39,155 nt of DNA from CAYSQW01 sp964433135 (GTDB lineage: Bacteria; Acidobacteriota; Aminicenantia; Aminicenantales; Aminicenantaceae). Below are positions 32,519-39,155 of the stretch, one piece after another. Location: the NCBI GenBank assembly GCA_964433135.1, contig CAYSQW010000033.1, positions 1 through 39,155 on the forward strand, given 5' to 3'. The position numbers and the translations under genes were made by a program. The notes beneath the pieces are model-generated. The model made no database searches. It was not told where the DNA came from and was given only the letters and a program-made list of their open reading frames with translations. The stretch's first letter is position 1, and the number at the start of each line of letters is the position of its first letter.

Positions 32519-34171
32519 TTACCAGAGCTCGTTTATCTCATCCTCTAGACCGGTCATTTCCCATCGTATCAGCGAGAGCGGGATCATGCCGTGGGTATGG
32601 AAATCATCGAAAAAAGATTTCAAGGTGAATGCATCTCCCCTCAGTTTCTGAACGTCGGCGATCAGCTTTTCCAGATGGATTTTACCCACGACATAACTGG
32701 TTCCGTATCCGGGCTGAACCAGGTAGAGCTGCTCATCGAACCATACGGTATTTCCATTCGGCGGCAGCCACTCCCGCGGCGTCCAACGCACGGCGTAGTC
32801 GACGGCATCTTCTTTGGTGAACTCGTTGCTGTGCATCTTGAGATCGCCCATGCCCCGGGCCGCCCTGTTGGCCAACATGATGTACACGATTTCCCGTGCC
32901 CTCGGTCTTTTGTCCATCAATCCCGAGTGCATCATCATTTCCTCCATACCCGTCGCCAATCCTTCCGCTCGGGAATCCCATATGTTATACAGCAGTTGAG
33001 CGCTCCGGATAGGGCTGGGATGAGGTTCGTGCTTGATCCGCGCAAGATCGAACCAGTGCGTCCCGTGACAGCGCAGTGGAAGAGCGTCGTGATAATCGAC
33101 CTGGTTAAAAAAATCTCGGAGTTCTCCGGGAGGAATGAATCCGACACGGCTTCGCCGCAGCGTCGGCTGCAGATAATCCGGAACCGTCATGATCTCCTTC
33201 TCTTCCAGGAAGGTCATAAACTCATCCACGGCTTCGTCGAACCGCCGCTGGTATTCCTCTCGGGATTCAGGGGGTTTTAAAGCCGGAAGGTTGCGGTTGC
33301 GGTGTTCCTCGAATTTCAAGCACGCATGGGACCTCTGCAGTTCCCTCTCAAGGATCACGACCTGATCCTCCCATGTATAAGGAATCAAATGGACGTTTTT
33401 CATGTACCAGTTATAGTTTTCCACTCCGATTCCCGACGGAGCCGTCATCCCATCCGCCCTGCTCTCGAGCCAACCGCGGAATTCGTCCACCACGGCTTGG
33501 GCTTTCATGATATCGGCGGCTATCCCGGGCCGATCGTCCTCCACCCGCCGCGCCAAGCCCTCCAGGAATTCGCTTTCCTTTTGTTTTTGATCAATCGCCA
33601 GATCATAAAGGTCCTTGGCATCTTCGGTCAGGTTCTTCCTGGCCTGCTCCAAAAGCGGAGGAATCGCCCTGATCTTCAACTGGAAATCATCGGCCTGCTC
33701 ATCCGAAAGCGGAAAATCATACTTCCAGAGACAGAGGGTTCCGTATTTCCACGGACCTTCAAGGATAGGTACATCCGAAGGCGAAAGATAGATCACGGAA
33801 TAAAAGCAGGGATTCCGCGACCATGGACGCAGAACACGGTGATCGAAATCTAATCCGTTCATTTCAGCCCTGACGATATGATAGTCGACCTGTTGAGGTA
33901 TCGGCCAGGGAGATGGATCGATCGCCGCCAACCGGCCTTGCATTTTTTTCAAATCCTCACGCTGCTCGGCCATGGCGGCCGCCGTGTAGTCCGGGACACC
34001 ATCGGTGATCACAGGACTGTTGAAATCCCTCCATTCCTTGAACAATCCGACTAGATCTTCATAATCTCCGCTTCCGACAGCGGTGCCTTCTTCAGGCTCT
34101 ACGGCGCACCCAGACATTAAAAAAACACCCAGCAAAACAGCCGAAAGGCCAATCGTCAAATACAGTTTCAT
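32519..34171 (-). CDS. DUF885 lipoprotein lacking the HExxH-type motif
   Basis: The 550-residue protein has a lipoprotein signal (LMSGC, lipidated Cys about 22). The helical body matches DUF885: YTAAAMAEQREDLKKMQGRL early, and late PGYGTSYVVGKIHLEKLI and KSFFDDFHTHGMIPLSLIRWEM. Many DUF885 members carry HEAxPGHH followed by EGWALYAE, thought to be a metallopeptidase site. Here the matching region reads LRCHGTHWFDLARIKHEPHPSPIRS with DSRAEGLATGMEEMM after it, so the zinc motif is missing. The protein may therefore have lost peptidase activity or bind metal differently. AAAGGAGG precedes the ATG, and a TTGACA-N16-TAGACT promoter lies at 34206-34233. SatP begins 59 bases after its stop, so they may be co-transcribed. 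Confidence 0.85.
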   Translation of the reverse strand: MKLYLTIGLSAVLLGVFLMSGCAVEPEEGTAVGSGDYEDLVGLFKEWRDFNSPVITDGVPDYTAAAMAEQREDLKKMQGRLAAIDPSPWPIPQQVDYHIVRAEMNGLDFDHRVLRPWSRNPCFYSVIYLSPSDVPILEGPWKYGTLCLWKYDFPLSDEQADDFQLKIRAIPPLLEQARKNLTEDAKDLYDLAIDQKQKESEFLEGLARRVEDDRPGIAADIMKAQAVVDEFRGWLESRADGMTAPSGIGVENYNWYMKNVHLIPYTWEDQVVILERELQRSHACLKFEEHRNRNLPALKPPESREEYQRRFDEAVDEFMTFLEEKEIMTVPDYLQPTLRRSRVGFIPPGELRDFFNQVDYHDALPLRCHGTHWFDLARIKHEPHPSPIRSAQLLYNIWDSRAEGLATGMEEMMMHSGLMDKRPRAREIVYIMLANRAARGMGDLKMHSNEFTKEDAVDYAVRWTPREWLPPNGNTVWFDEQLYLVQPGYGTSYVVGKIHLEKLIADVQKLRGDAFTLKSFFDDFHTHGMIPLSLIRWEMTGLEDEINELW

Positions 34172-34205
34172 GTATAAAACCTCCTTTTTTCGTCCTCGGG
34201 TACTA

Positions 34206-34233
34206 AGTCTATTTAGCGGGAACGATTTGTCAA
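34206..34233 (-). promoter_or_regulatory. Promoter of the DUF885 gene
   Basis: On the minus strand, TTGACA (34228-34233) and TAGACT (34206-34211) are 16 bases apart. The leader is about 30 bases. Confidence 0.6.
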
Positions 34234-34377
34234 ATTAAAAACGGAAATACAGGACATTCCAAACGGATTCCGGGTATCGGAGGATAAACCAGAAGCCGAT
34301 TCATAGAACCCGACCGGGCGCCTCGGCCGTCCAAAAAGAATAAGCTGACAAATCGATTCCGCCCCTTTATGATTGCA

Positions 34378-34383
34378 TATAAT
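34378..34383 (+). promoter_or_regulatory. Possible -10 box of the second S9 peptidase gene
   Basis: TATAAT lies 38 bases before the GTG start. I find no matching -35 box. Confidence 0.35.
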
Positions 34384-34421
34384 ATGGGTTTTGAAATCCC
34401 GACAATACGCCGGAGGTAAAC

Positions 34422-36356
34422 GTGCGAAAGATATTCGCTTTCCTTTGCTTTTTCGCTATCTTGGGGACTGGGCTTATAAGTTTCAGCCAAGTCGCTGACG
34501 TGAATGACGCTCCCCGCTCTCAACTGACGATTGATGAACTGTTTGAAATCTATTCGGTGGTCGATTCCAGGCCCCAATGGTCGCCGGACGGCTCCCGTAT
34601 CATTTTCAGTTCGAGCCTGAATAAGGGCGGTTTATTGAGTCTTGATGTCCGAGGGGATTTTCCCAGGAGGCTGCCGTTCGGCTTCAAGGGGATGCGGGAT
34701 CCGAAATGGTCGCCCGACGGCAGATGGATCGCTTACCGGTCCTCGGAAAGCGGATCGACCGAGATCTGGCTGTGGTCGACGGCAAACGGACGGAACCTGA
34801 TGCTGACTGATATGGGAGGACGGATAAACTCCTTTAACTGGTCGCCCGACTCAAAATGGATCGCCTTCAGTTGTGACCGGTACGGGAATTATGACATCTG
34901 GAAGGCGGCGGTCCCGGAAGGAAGCGTCCACCGCCTCACAACGGATGAACGCTACGAAGTGAATCCGTCCTGGATGCCGGACGGAAATGGGATTCTTTAT
35001 GTTCGCCTGAACGAGACTTGGACCGATCACGACGTGATCCGAACGGACAGCAATGGAAACAACCCCGGAATCATCCTGCGCGACACCGATTTTTTCGACT
35101 ATGGTGCCGGCCGGGATTTCGGTTATGCGCAGGTTTCCCCAAACGGCCGGTCCGTGCTCTTCCGCTCCCACCGATCCGGCTGGATCAATTACTGGACGGT
35201 ATCCATTTCGGGAGGGGAGGCCAAACCGGTAGCACAAGAAGCCGCCGATCAGAGCGATGCCCGCTGGTCTCCGGACGGTCGCTGGATCGTTTTCACTTCG
35301 AATCATAATGGGACGTTGAGTTTGAAGGCCGCTCCCACGGCGGGCGGCCCCATTCGAAGCCTGGTCTCACCGGAAACAGGCGTCTGCGCCAACCCGGAAT
35401 GGTCGCCTGACGGGAGAGAAATCAGCTACACCCTCAGCAGCCCGAGCTTTCCGCGTGATCTCTATATCGTTGATTTCGAATCCGGGGAAAGCCGCCGGAT
35501 GACATATTCCATGCCGGAAGGAAATTTCGGAAAAGTCCTGGCGGCACCGGAAAAGATCACATACCCCAGCAGTGACGGATATTCCATCTCCGCCTACCTC
35601 TATCGACAAAAAAGCATTCCCGCGGAGCAACGACTGCCGGCGCTCATCTGGGTGCATGGCGGTCCCACGGGACAATACATCGATAATTTTCATCACCAGA
35701 ATCAGTCATCGCAGCAGAGCGTCCAGTTCTTCGTCCAGCGCGGTTACGTTGTGCTGCAGCCGAATGTCCGCGGCAGCTCCGGATACGGGAAGGCATTCGA
35801 AAAAGCCAACAACAAAAGCTGGGGGAAAAGCGATCTCGATGACGTTCTTGCCGGAGCCAGGTACCTGAAATCCCTGCCTTATGTGAAGCCCCACAAGCTT
35901 GCGATCACGGGAAGAAGCTATGGGGGGATGCTTACGATGATGGCCGTGACCAATGCACCGGGCGTATTTCAGGCGGCCTGCGCGGAATCCGGATACGCCG
36001 ACTGGATCCGGGGGATCCGAAATGAGGAATTCTTGGGAGACCTCAAAATGTATGATTACGAGCTGGGGCCACTTGAGAAAAACGAGACGCTTTACCGAGA
36101 GCTGTCTCCGATCCATCATGTCGAAAAAGTGACCACTCCCATATTCCTTATTCACGGCGAAGGGCAGGGGGACGTATCACCGGAATCGAAGCTTTTCGCC
36201 ACCCGGCTGGCAAAATACCACAAGGTATTCCGGTACAAAGCTTATCCCAACGATGGGTACTATGTGCACGGAATCGAGAACCGAAAGCAAATGCTGGCGG
36301 ACAAACTGAGATTCTATGATAAGTTTCTCAAAGATAAAATCGTTCACAGGAACTAA
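34422..36356 (+). CDS. Exported S9 peptidase with TolB-like beta-propeller
   Basis: The 644-residue protein is an acylaminoacyl-peptidase/prolyl-oligopeptidase-type enzyme. A signal peptide ends near LISFSQ (about 22). A propeller made of PD40-type repeats, each with a WSPDG or WSPDS core (visible about six times), covers residues 45-330. The hydrolase domain has LIWVHGGPTGQ, the nucleophile in GRSYGGMLTMM, an Asp in GQGDVSPESK and a His in YYVHGIENR. The start codon is GTG, with GGAGG five bases before it. It likely trims oligopeptides in the periplasm. It differs from the DPP-IV-like neighbour in having no EE motif in the propeller. The downstream lipoprotein gene has its own promoter. Confidence 0.9.
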   Translation: MRKIFAFLCFFAILGTGLISFSQVADVNDAPRSQLTIDELFEIYSVVDSRPQWSPDGSRIIFSSSLNKGGLLSLDVRGDFPRRLPFGFKGMRDPKWSPDGRWIAYRSSESGSTEIWLWSTANGRNLMLTDMGGRINSFNWSPDSKWIAFSCDRYGNYDIWKAAVPEGSVHRLTTDERYEVNPSWMPDGNGILYVRLNETWTDHDVIRTDSNGNNPGIILRDTDFFDYGAGRDFGYAQVSPNGRSVLFRSHRSGWINYWTVSISGGEAKPVAQEAADQSDARWSPDGRWIVFTSNHNGTLSLKAAPTAGGPIRSLVSPETGVCANPEWSPDGREISYTLSSPSFPRDLYIVDFESGESRRMTYSMPEGNFGKVLAAPEKITYPSSDGYSISAYLYRQKSIPAEQRLPALIWVHGGPTGQYIDNFHHQNQSSQQSVQFFVQRGYVVLQPNVRGSSGYGKAFEKANNKSWGKSDLDDVLAGARYLKSLPYVKPHKLAITGRSYGGMLTMMAVTNAPGVFQAACAESGYADWIRGIRNEEFLGDLKMYDYELGPLEKNETLYRELSPIHHVEKVTTPIFLIHGEGQGDVSPESKLFATRLAKYHKVFRYKAYPNDGYYVHGIENRKQMLADKLRFYDKFLKDKIVHRN

Positions 36357-36387
36357 ATATGAAAACCGGGAATCCAAAAAAACGCTG

Positions 36388-36416
36388 TTGCCACTTCGAT
36401 CACAAATCCCTATAAT
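36388..36416 (+). promoter_or_regulatory. Promoter of the lipoprotein gene
   Basis: TTGCCA (36388-36393) and a perfect TATAAT (36411-36416) are 17 bases apart. The start codon is at 36454, so upstream in-frame ATGs are excluded. Confidence 0.75.
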
Positions 36417-36453
36417 AGGGCTCAAAATTAATTATCTTGGAGGGATTACGGCA

Positions 36454-37071
36454 ATGAAACCCGTCGCTCAAAAGAAAACCATCTGTTTTTCAATCATGGT
36501 GTTCACTCTGTCATTCATTTTTATCGGACTTACCGCCTGCAGCGGCGGAAAATCTCAATCCCAGGAAAATTCCCCGGTCGCGGCCGAACAAACTGCGGAT
36601 CACGCCTCAAAAGCAAAGGAAGCTTCCTCTGGGAACACGACTTCGAAGACACCGGAGGGGTGGCAAAAGGCCAGGCATGAAGAATGGTCGGTATCTTTTC
36701 CCGAAGACTGGAACAGCGATCCCGACACCGGCATTTGGCAGCCCGGTGAAGTGGGACCTTTCATGGGAAGGCCGGCTGTCAGTGTTCACATGGGAGGGAT
36801 CCCCGTAATGCCTCCGGCCGACTTCGAAGAACGGGTCAAATCTCATATCAGCGGAGATCCTCAGGAAAGGGATAAAATCTCAATCGCCGGTTTTCCCGGT
36901 ATCAAGTGCAGTTGGGAGCACATGGGTAAAAAGCATCGGGGCATCTTTCTCGAAGAGAAAGTCGGAGCGGGAATGATCATGATTCACTTTTTCGACTGCC
37001 AGGCCCCCGCAGCGGAATTCGACCAATACAAGGCGGATTTCGAAAAAATCCTCGACAGTATTGGTAAATAG
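36454..37071 (+). CDS. Lipoprotein with PsbP/DUF1795-like domain, function unknown
   Basis: The 205-residue protein has a signal with lipobox GLTAC (Cys about 30), then a low-complexity linker rich in Ser, Glu and Ala. The folded part (about 70-203) runs WQKARHEEWSVSFPEDWNSDPDTGIWQP, then RPAVSVHMGGIP and IAGFPGIKCSWEHMGKKHRGIFLEEK, ending FDQYKADFEKILDSI. The layout (a SFPxxW start, then strand pairs, then a closing helix EKILDSI) resembles DUF1795/PsbP-like domains; I am not certain of the family. GGAGGG lies nine bases before the ATG. It has its own promoter and a terminator after the stop, so it is a single-gene unit. Confidence 0.8.
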   Translation: MKPVAQKKTICFSIMVFTLSFIFIGLTACSGGKSQSQENSPVAAEQTADHASKAKEASSGNTTSKTPEGWQKARHEEWSVSFPEDWNSDPDTGIWQPGEVGPFMGRPAVSVHMGGIPVMPPADFEERVKSHISGDPQERDKISIAGFPGIKCSWEHMGKKHRGIFLEEKVGAGMIMIHFFDCQAPAAEFDQYKADFEKILDSIGK

Positions 37072-37085
37072 GCTCCAAAGTCATT

Positions 37086-37131
37086 AACCGGCGGACGGAT
37101 TCGTCAGTATATCGGTTCGCCGGTTTTTTTT
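37086..37131 (+). terminator. Intrinsic terminator after the lipoprotein gene
   Basis: AACCGGCG pairs with CGCCGGTT around a loop and is followed by eight T residues. It lies 14 bases after the stop codon. Confidence 0.88.
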
Positions 37132-37285
37132 ATCTTCGAGAAGCTTCGGTATCACTTATCGTATTGTTTCTTAAATCCCAAGCAGACGCTCAATCGAACC
37201 ATCAAAGCTTATCTCCGGAATATGGAGCGGTACACCAAGGATTATACTTCCATCCTTAATCGATATTTATCAAGGAATCCGCTTT

Positions 37286-37663
37286 TTATACACGGGAGTG
37301 AAGACCGATACGGTTGCCCTCCGCATCCTGGAATATACCTATAAAACCGAATTCACCGATGCCGGTTTTAGGCGTCAGAACCCGACCCCCCTTTTCTTCG
37401 ACACGGGCAAGCGCAGCGTCGATATCCGGAGCGGTAAAATACACTAAGGTTCCAGCGGGTGAAGGCTCATATCCCTCTCCCTTAACCAACGAACCCGCCG
37501 CCCGGATCGTCCCCTCCCACATGGGAAACCAGGCCATCTGCGAAGGGCCCATGCGGTGTTCCTCAAGCTCGATATCGAAGACATGCTCATAGAACGCCCT
37601 GGCTCTTCCCATATCCATGACCGGGATTTCGAACCAACCCACAAGATTATGTTCGATCGTCAT
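37286..37663 (-). CDS. VOC-family (glyoxalase/bleomycin-resistance fold) protein
   Basis: The 125-residue protein has two beta-alpha-beta-beta-beta halves of the VOC fold. The first begins LVGWFEIPVMDMGRARAFYEHVFDIELEE, the second GTLVYFTAPDIDAALARVEEKGGRVLTPK, and it ends FIGIFQDAEGNRIGLHSRV. The final ExN/D-type strand (QDAEGNRIGLHS) is the usual metal region, but only some of the expected His and Glu ligands are visible, so catalysis is unproven. Similar proteins are annotated as PhnB-like or glyoxalase-like. AAGGAGGG lies a few bases before the ATG. It is a lone gene on the minus strand. Confidence 0.88.
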   Translation of the reverse strand: MTIEHNLVGWFEIPVMDMGRARAFYEHVFDIELEEHRMGPSQMAWFPMWEGTIRAAGSLVKGEGYEPSPAGTLVYFTAPDIDAALARVEEKGGRVLTPKTGIGEFGFIGIFQDAEGNRIGLHSRV

Positions 37664-37987
37664 ATCGCCCTCCTTTTCTCACTCTATTTCTTGTTATGAC
37701 CATCAAACAGCCCTTGAATACGAGATGAAACGATTCCCCGTACAGACGCGTTTATCCCCATGGAATAAAAAAAGCGGCGGAAAAGTCATCGACAAGAATG
37801 AGCACCCGTTATGCTGATTCATTATACCATATTTGAGTTCTTCGGACATTTACAATAGGAGCGCCGCGCATCAATACGCAGTGAGCGTTATAAATCGAAC
37901 GCAGAGATAACGACCGCAACAGTGGAACCGCCGGAGCCGCGATTGGCATACAAATTGCATGTCATCTTCGGCAAAGGATATGGGAAA
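37664..37987. other. Intergenic gap of about 320 bases
   Basis: This lies between the divergent VOC and exported-methyltransferase genes. It is locally A+T-rich and holds no gene I can support. No promoter with two good boxes is apparent. Confidence 0.5.
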
Positions 37988-38569
37988 ATGAAAAAAGCAA
38001 TTCACATTTTGATCATCGGTTTTTTTGCCCTCGGCATGCTTGCTCCTTCCGGTTCAGCTCAACACTGGAGAGATCAACATGAGCTGCCCGAAAAACTTCT
38101 GGATATCGCCGGTATCGAACCGGGGATGACCATCGGCGAGGCGGGGGCCGGAGACGGCTACCTGACCTTTCATATATCCCGGAGAATCGGCGAAGGAGGC
38201 CGGGTTTACGCCAACGACATCAATATGAATGCGCTCCGGCGCCTGGATGCTCGATGTGAACGGGAAGGCGTTACGAATATTTCGACGATTTTGGGCGAGG
38301 TGGACGATCCCAAATTCCCGGTCAACGATCTGGATCTTGTGATCATGCTGTATGCGTTTCATGATTTTACGGAGAAAACCGCATGGTTGAAAAACGTCAG
38401 GAAGTATATGAAACCGGATGCCTCCATTTACATTTTCGACGCCCAGGATCGGCACACGAGGCTCGATAGAGAAACGGTTGACCGGCTTGCGAAAGCAGCA
38501 GGCTTCATCCTCACCCGGCACGAGCATCTCCACGGCAGGGTATGGCTGTACGAACTGCACGTGAATTAA
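37988..38569 (+). CDS. Exported class I SAM-dependent methyltransferase-like protein
   Basis: This 193-residue protein joins a signal peptide (MKKAIHILIIGFFALGMLAPSGSAQ, split here as MKKAIHILIIGF plus FALGMLAPSGSAQ, cut near residue 26) to a full SAM-binding fold. The fold shows MTIGEAGAGDGYLTFHISRRIG (motif I), VYANDINMNALRRLD (acidic strand end), DLDLVIMLYAFHDF and SIYIFDAQDRHTRL. Motif I reads EAGAGDGY, close to the usual ExGxGxG. SAM is normally cytoplasmic, so the signal peptide is odd. Such exported versions occur in several phyla without a known substrate. The ATG at 37988 is chosen for AAAGGA nine bases upstream and the correctly placed hydrophobic core. Confidence 0.82.
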   Translation: MKKAIHILIIGFFALGMLAPSGSAQHWRDQHELPEKLLDIAGIEPGMTIGEAGAGDGYLTFHISRRIGEGGRVYANDINMNALRRLDARCEREGVTNISTILGEVDDPKFPVNDLDLVIMLYAFHDFTEKTAWLKNVRKYMKPDASIYIFDAQDRHTRLDRETVDRLAKAAGFILTRHEHLHGRVWLYELHVN

Positions 38570-38590
38570 GAAAACGGATCAGCGGTCAAC

Positions 38591-38935
38591 TCAATCGCCG
38601 ATGAAAACGGTTTTGCGCGTGGGGCGGGGAGCTTTGATGACCATAAAGCGCAGCGGCTTGGCGCTTTCATTGTACCAGCAGTGCACGATGTCCTTGGGGC
38701 TTTCGATCAGGGTATCCTTGGCAACACTCTTTTTCTCATCCCCGACTTCGACAACACCCTCCCCTTCCAGGACGTAAAAGGCCACGTCGACAGGAGTGAT
38801 GTGCCGCTTCAGCGCCTGTCCCGGCTTGAGGGTAATCACCGTGATCATCGCATCGGGAGAGCTGTACAGGTTCCGGGCATCCACATTGTGGGCGTTTTCC
38901 ATGATCTCCGTATCTTCGAGCTTTTTTATATTCAT
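38591..38935 (-). CDS. Single-domain cupin protein
   Basis: The 114-residue protein has a cupin barrel (about 30-105). Motif 1 appears as TLKPGQALKRHITPVDVAFYVLEGEGVVEVGDE, with one His and a later Glu among the usual ligands. Motif 2 appears as SPKDIVHCWYNES, with the second His. Cupins of this size bind metal and small molecules or act as sensors; no pathway partner is adjacent. The ATG at 38933-38935 is chosen because GGAG lies six bases before it. It ends 21 bases from the convergent methyltransferase gene. Confidence 0.88.
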   Translation of the reverse strand: MNIKKLEDTEIMENAHNVDARNLYSSPDAMITVITLKPGQALKRHITPVDVAFYVLEGEGVVEVGDEKKSVAKDTLIESPKDIVHCWYNESAKPLRFMVIKAPRPTRKTVFIGD

Positions 38936-39070
38936 TGCTATCTCCATCTTTTCAATTATAGTCAAAACAGCAAGAATTTGCTTAAATCAAATTAATTTAA
39001 GCCGGGGATACAGAACGAATATTCATTTTATCCGTACCTACTCATAGAGACCCCAAAAAATGGAGATGTC

Positions 39071-39155
39071 ATGAAAAAACAATTCGTGACTGTATTTTCA
39101 ATCTTATTGGGAATTTTAATAAACTCCTTATTAACAAAAGTGATAGCGATTTTGA
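39071..39155 (+). CDS. Partial gene, hydrophobic N-terminus, A+T-rich
   Basis: Twenty-eight codons are present before the right edge. GGAG lies five bases before the ATG. The start MKKQFVTVFSILLGILINSL looks like a signal peptide or first membrane segment. The base composition here and in the 130 bases before it is clearly more A+T-rich than in the rest of the window. Nothing more can be said of its function. Confidence 0.6.
   Translation, partial: MKKQFVTVFSILLGILINSLLTKVIAIL

Noticed and set aside
32591..33280. 229-codon plus-strand open frame
   Set aside because: It is antisense to the DUF885 gene and has no ribosome site or domain pattern.
37141..37330. Open frame without start reading NRTIKAYLRNMERYTKDYTS, possible gene remnant
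   Set aside because: About 57 codons with no start, no ribosome site and no match I recognise; it partly overlaps the VOC gene.

Overview
The window reads as bacterial chromosome with G+C a little above half (judged by eye). Genes are dense, mostly led by AGGAG-type Shine-Dalgarno sites and classical -35/-10 promoters. I see no CRISPR array, prophage, insertion sequence with a transposase, rRNA or tRNA. The mix of exported serine and metallo-peptidases (two S9, M28, M24, C69, a DUF885 protein), an amino acid permease, an acetate-type transporter and several lipoproteins suggests a Gram-negative peptide-using heterotroph. An Acidobacteriota or Aminicenantota-like host would fit, but that is inference; no marker in the window settles it.

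Layout. 1-6.9 kb, all on the minus strand: the ATPase of a DrrA-type ABC exporter (cut by the left edge), a PAS-GAF-PAS histidine kinase with no response regulator beside it, a C69 dipeptidase, a cyclophilin plus NTF2-like lipoprotein pair, and a small outer-membrane-type protein. 7.1-9.4 kb, plus strand: an ArsR-like repressor with a CVC metal-site motif, a DUF318/ArsP-type permease and a mini-thioredoxin. A ~170-nt strongly foldable non-coding element with repeated 25-bp ends sits between permease and thioredoxin. 9.4-16.3 kb: APC permease, OsmC protein, CorA (minus), DUF502 membrane protein, M24 aminopeptidase, a small charged protein and a methyltransferase. 16.3-23.1 kb: M28 aminopeptidase (minus), then a sugar cluster glk-tkt-pgi in which glk and tkt overlap as TGATG. 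23.2-27.2 kb: an exported two-domain protein (minus), a DPP-IV-like peptidase and a strongly acidic Leu/Glu repeat protein (minus). 27.2-30.2 kb: rlmN, a DUF2867 epimerase and a Smr-domain protein in one tight operon. 30.2-34.2 kb, minus: dodecin, a HemW-like radical SAM protein, a SatP/GPR1-type transporter and a DUF885 lipoprotein lacking the usual metallopeptidase motif. 34.4-39.2 kb: a propeller S9 peptidase, a lipoprotein, a VOC protein, an exported SAM methyltransferase, a cupin, and the first codons of an A+T-rich gene cut by the right edge.

How the genes may work together (inference): exported peptidases feed amino acids to the APC carrier; the glk-tkt-pgi operon routes glucose into hexose and pentose phosphates; the arsR-permease-thioredoxin cassette looks like a metalloid or thiol-stress efflux unit. 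The most unusual feature is the inverted-repeat element at 8891-9124. Its right arm can pair with either of two identical copies of the left arm, one of them just upstream of the thioredoxin ribosome binding site. Two genes (arsR and the hemW-like gene) have a -10 box seven or six bases before the ATG, which predicts leaderless mRNAs.
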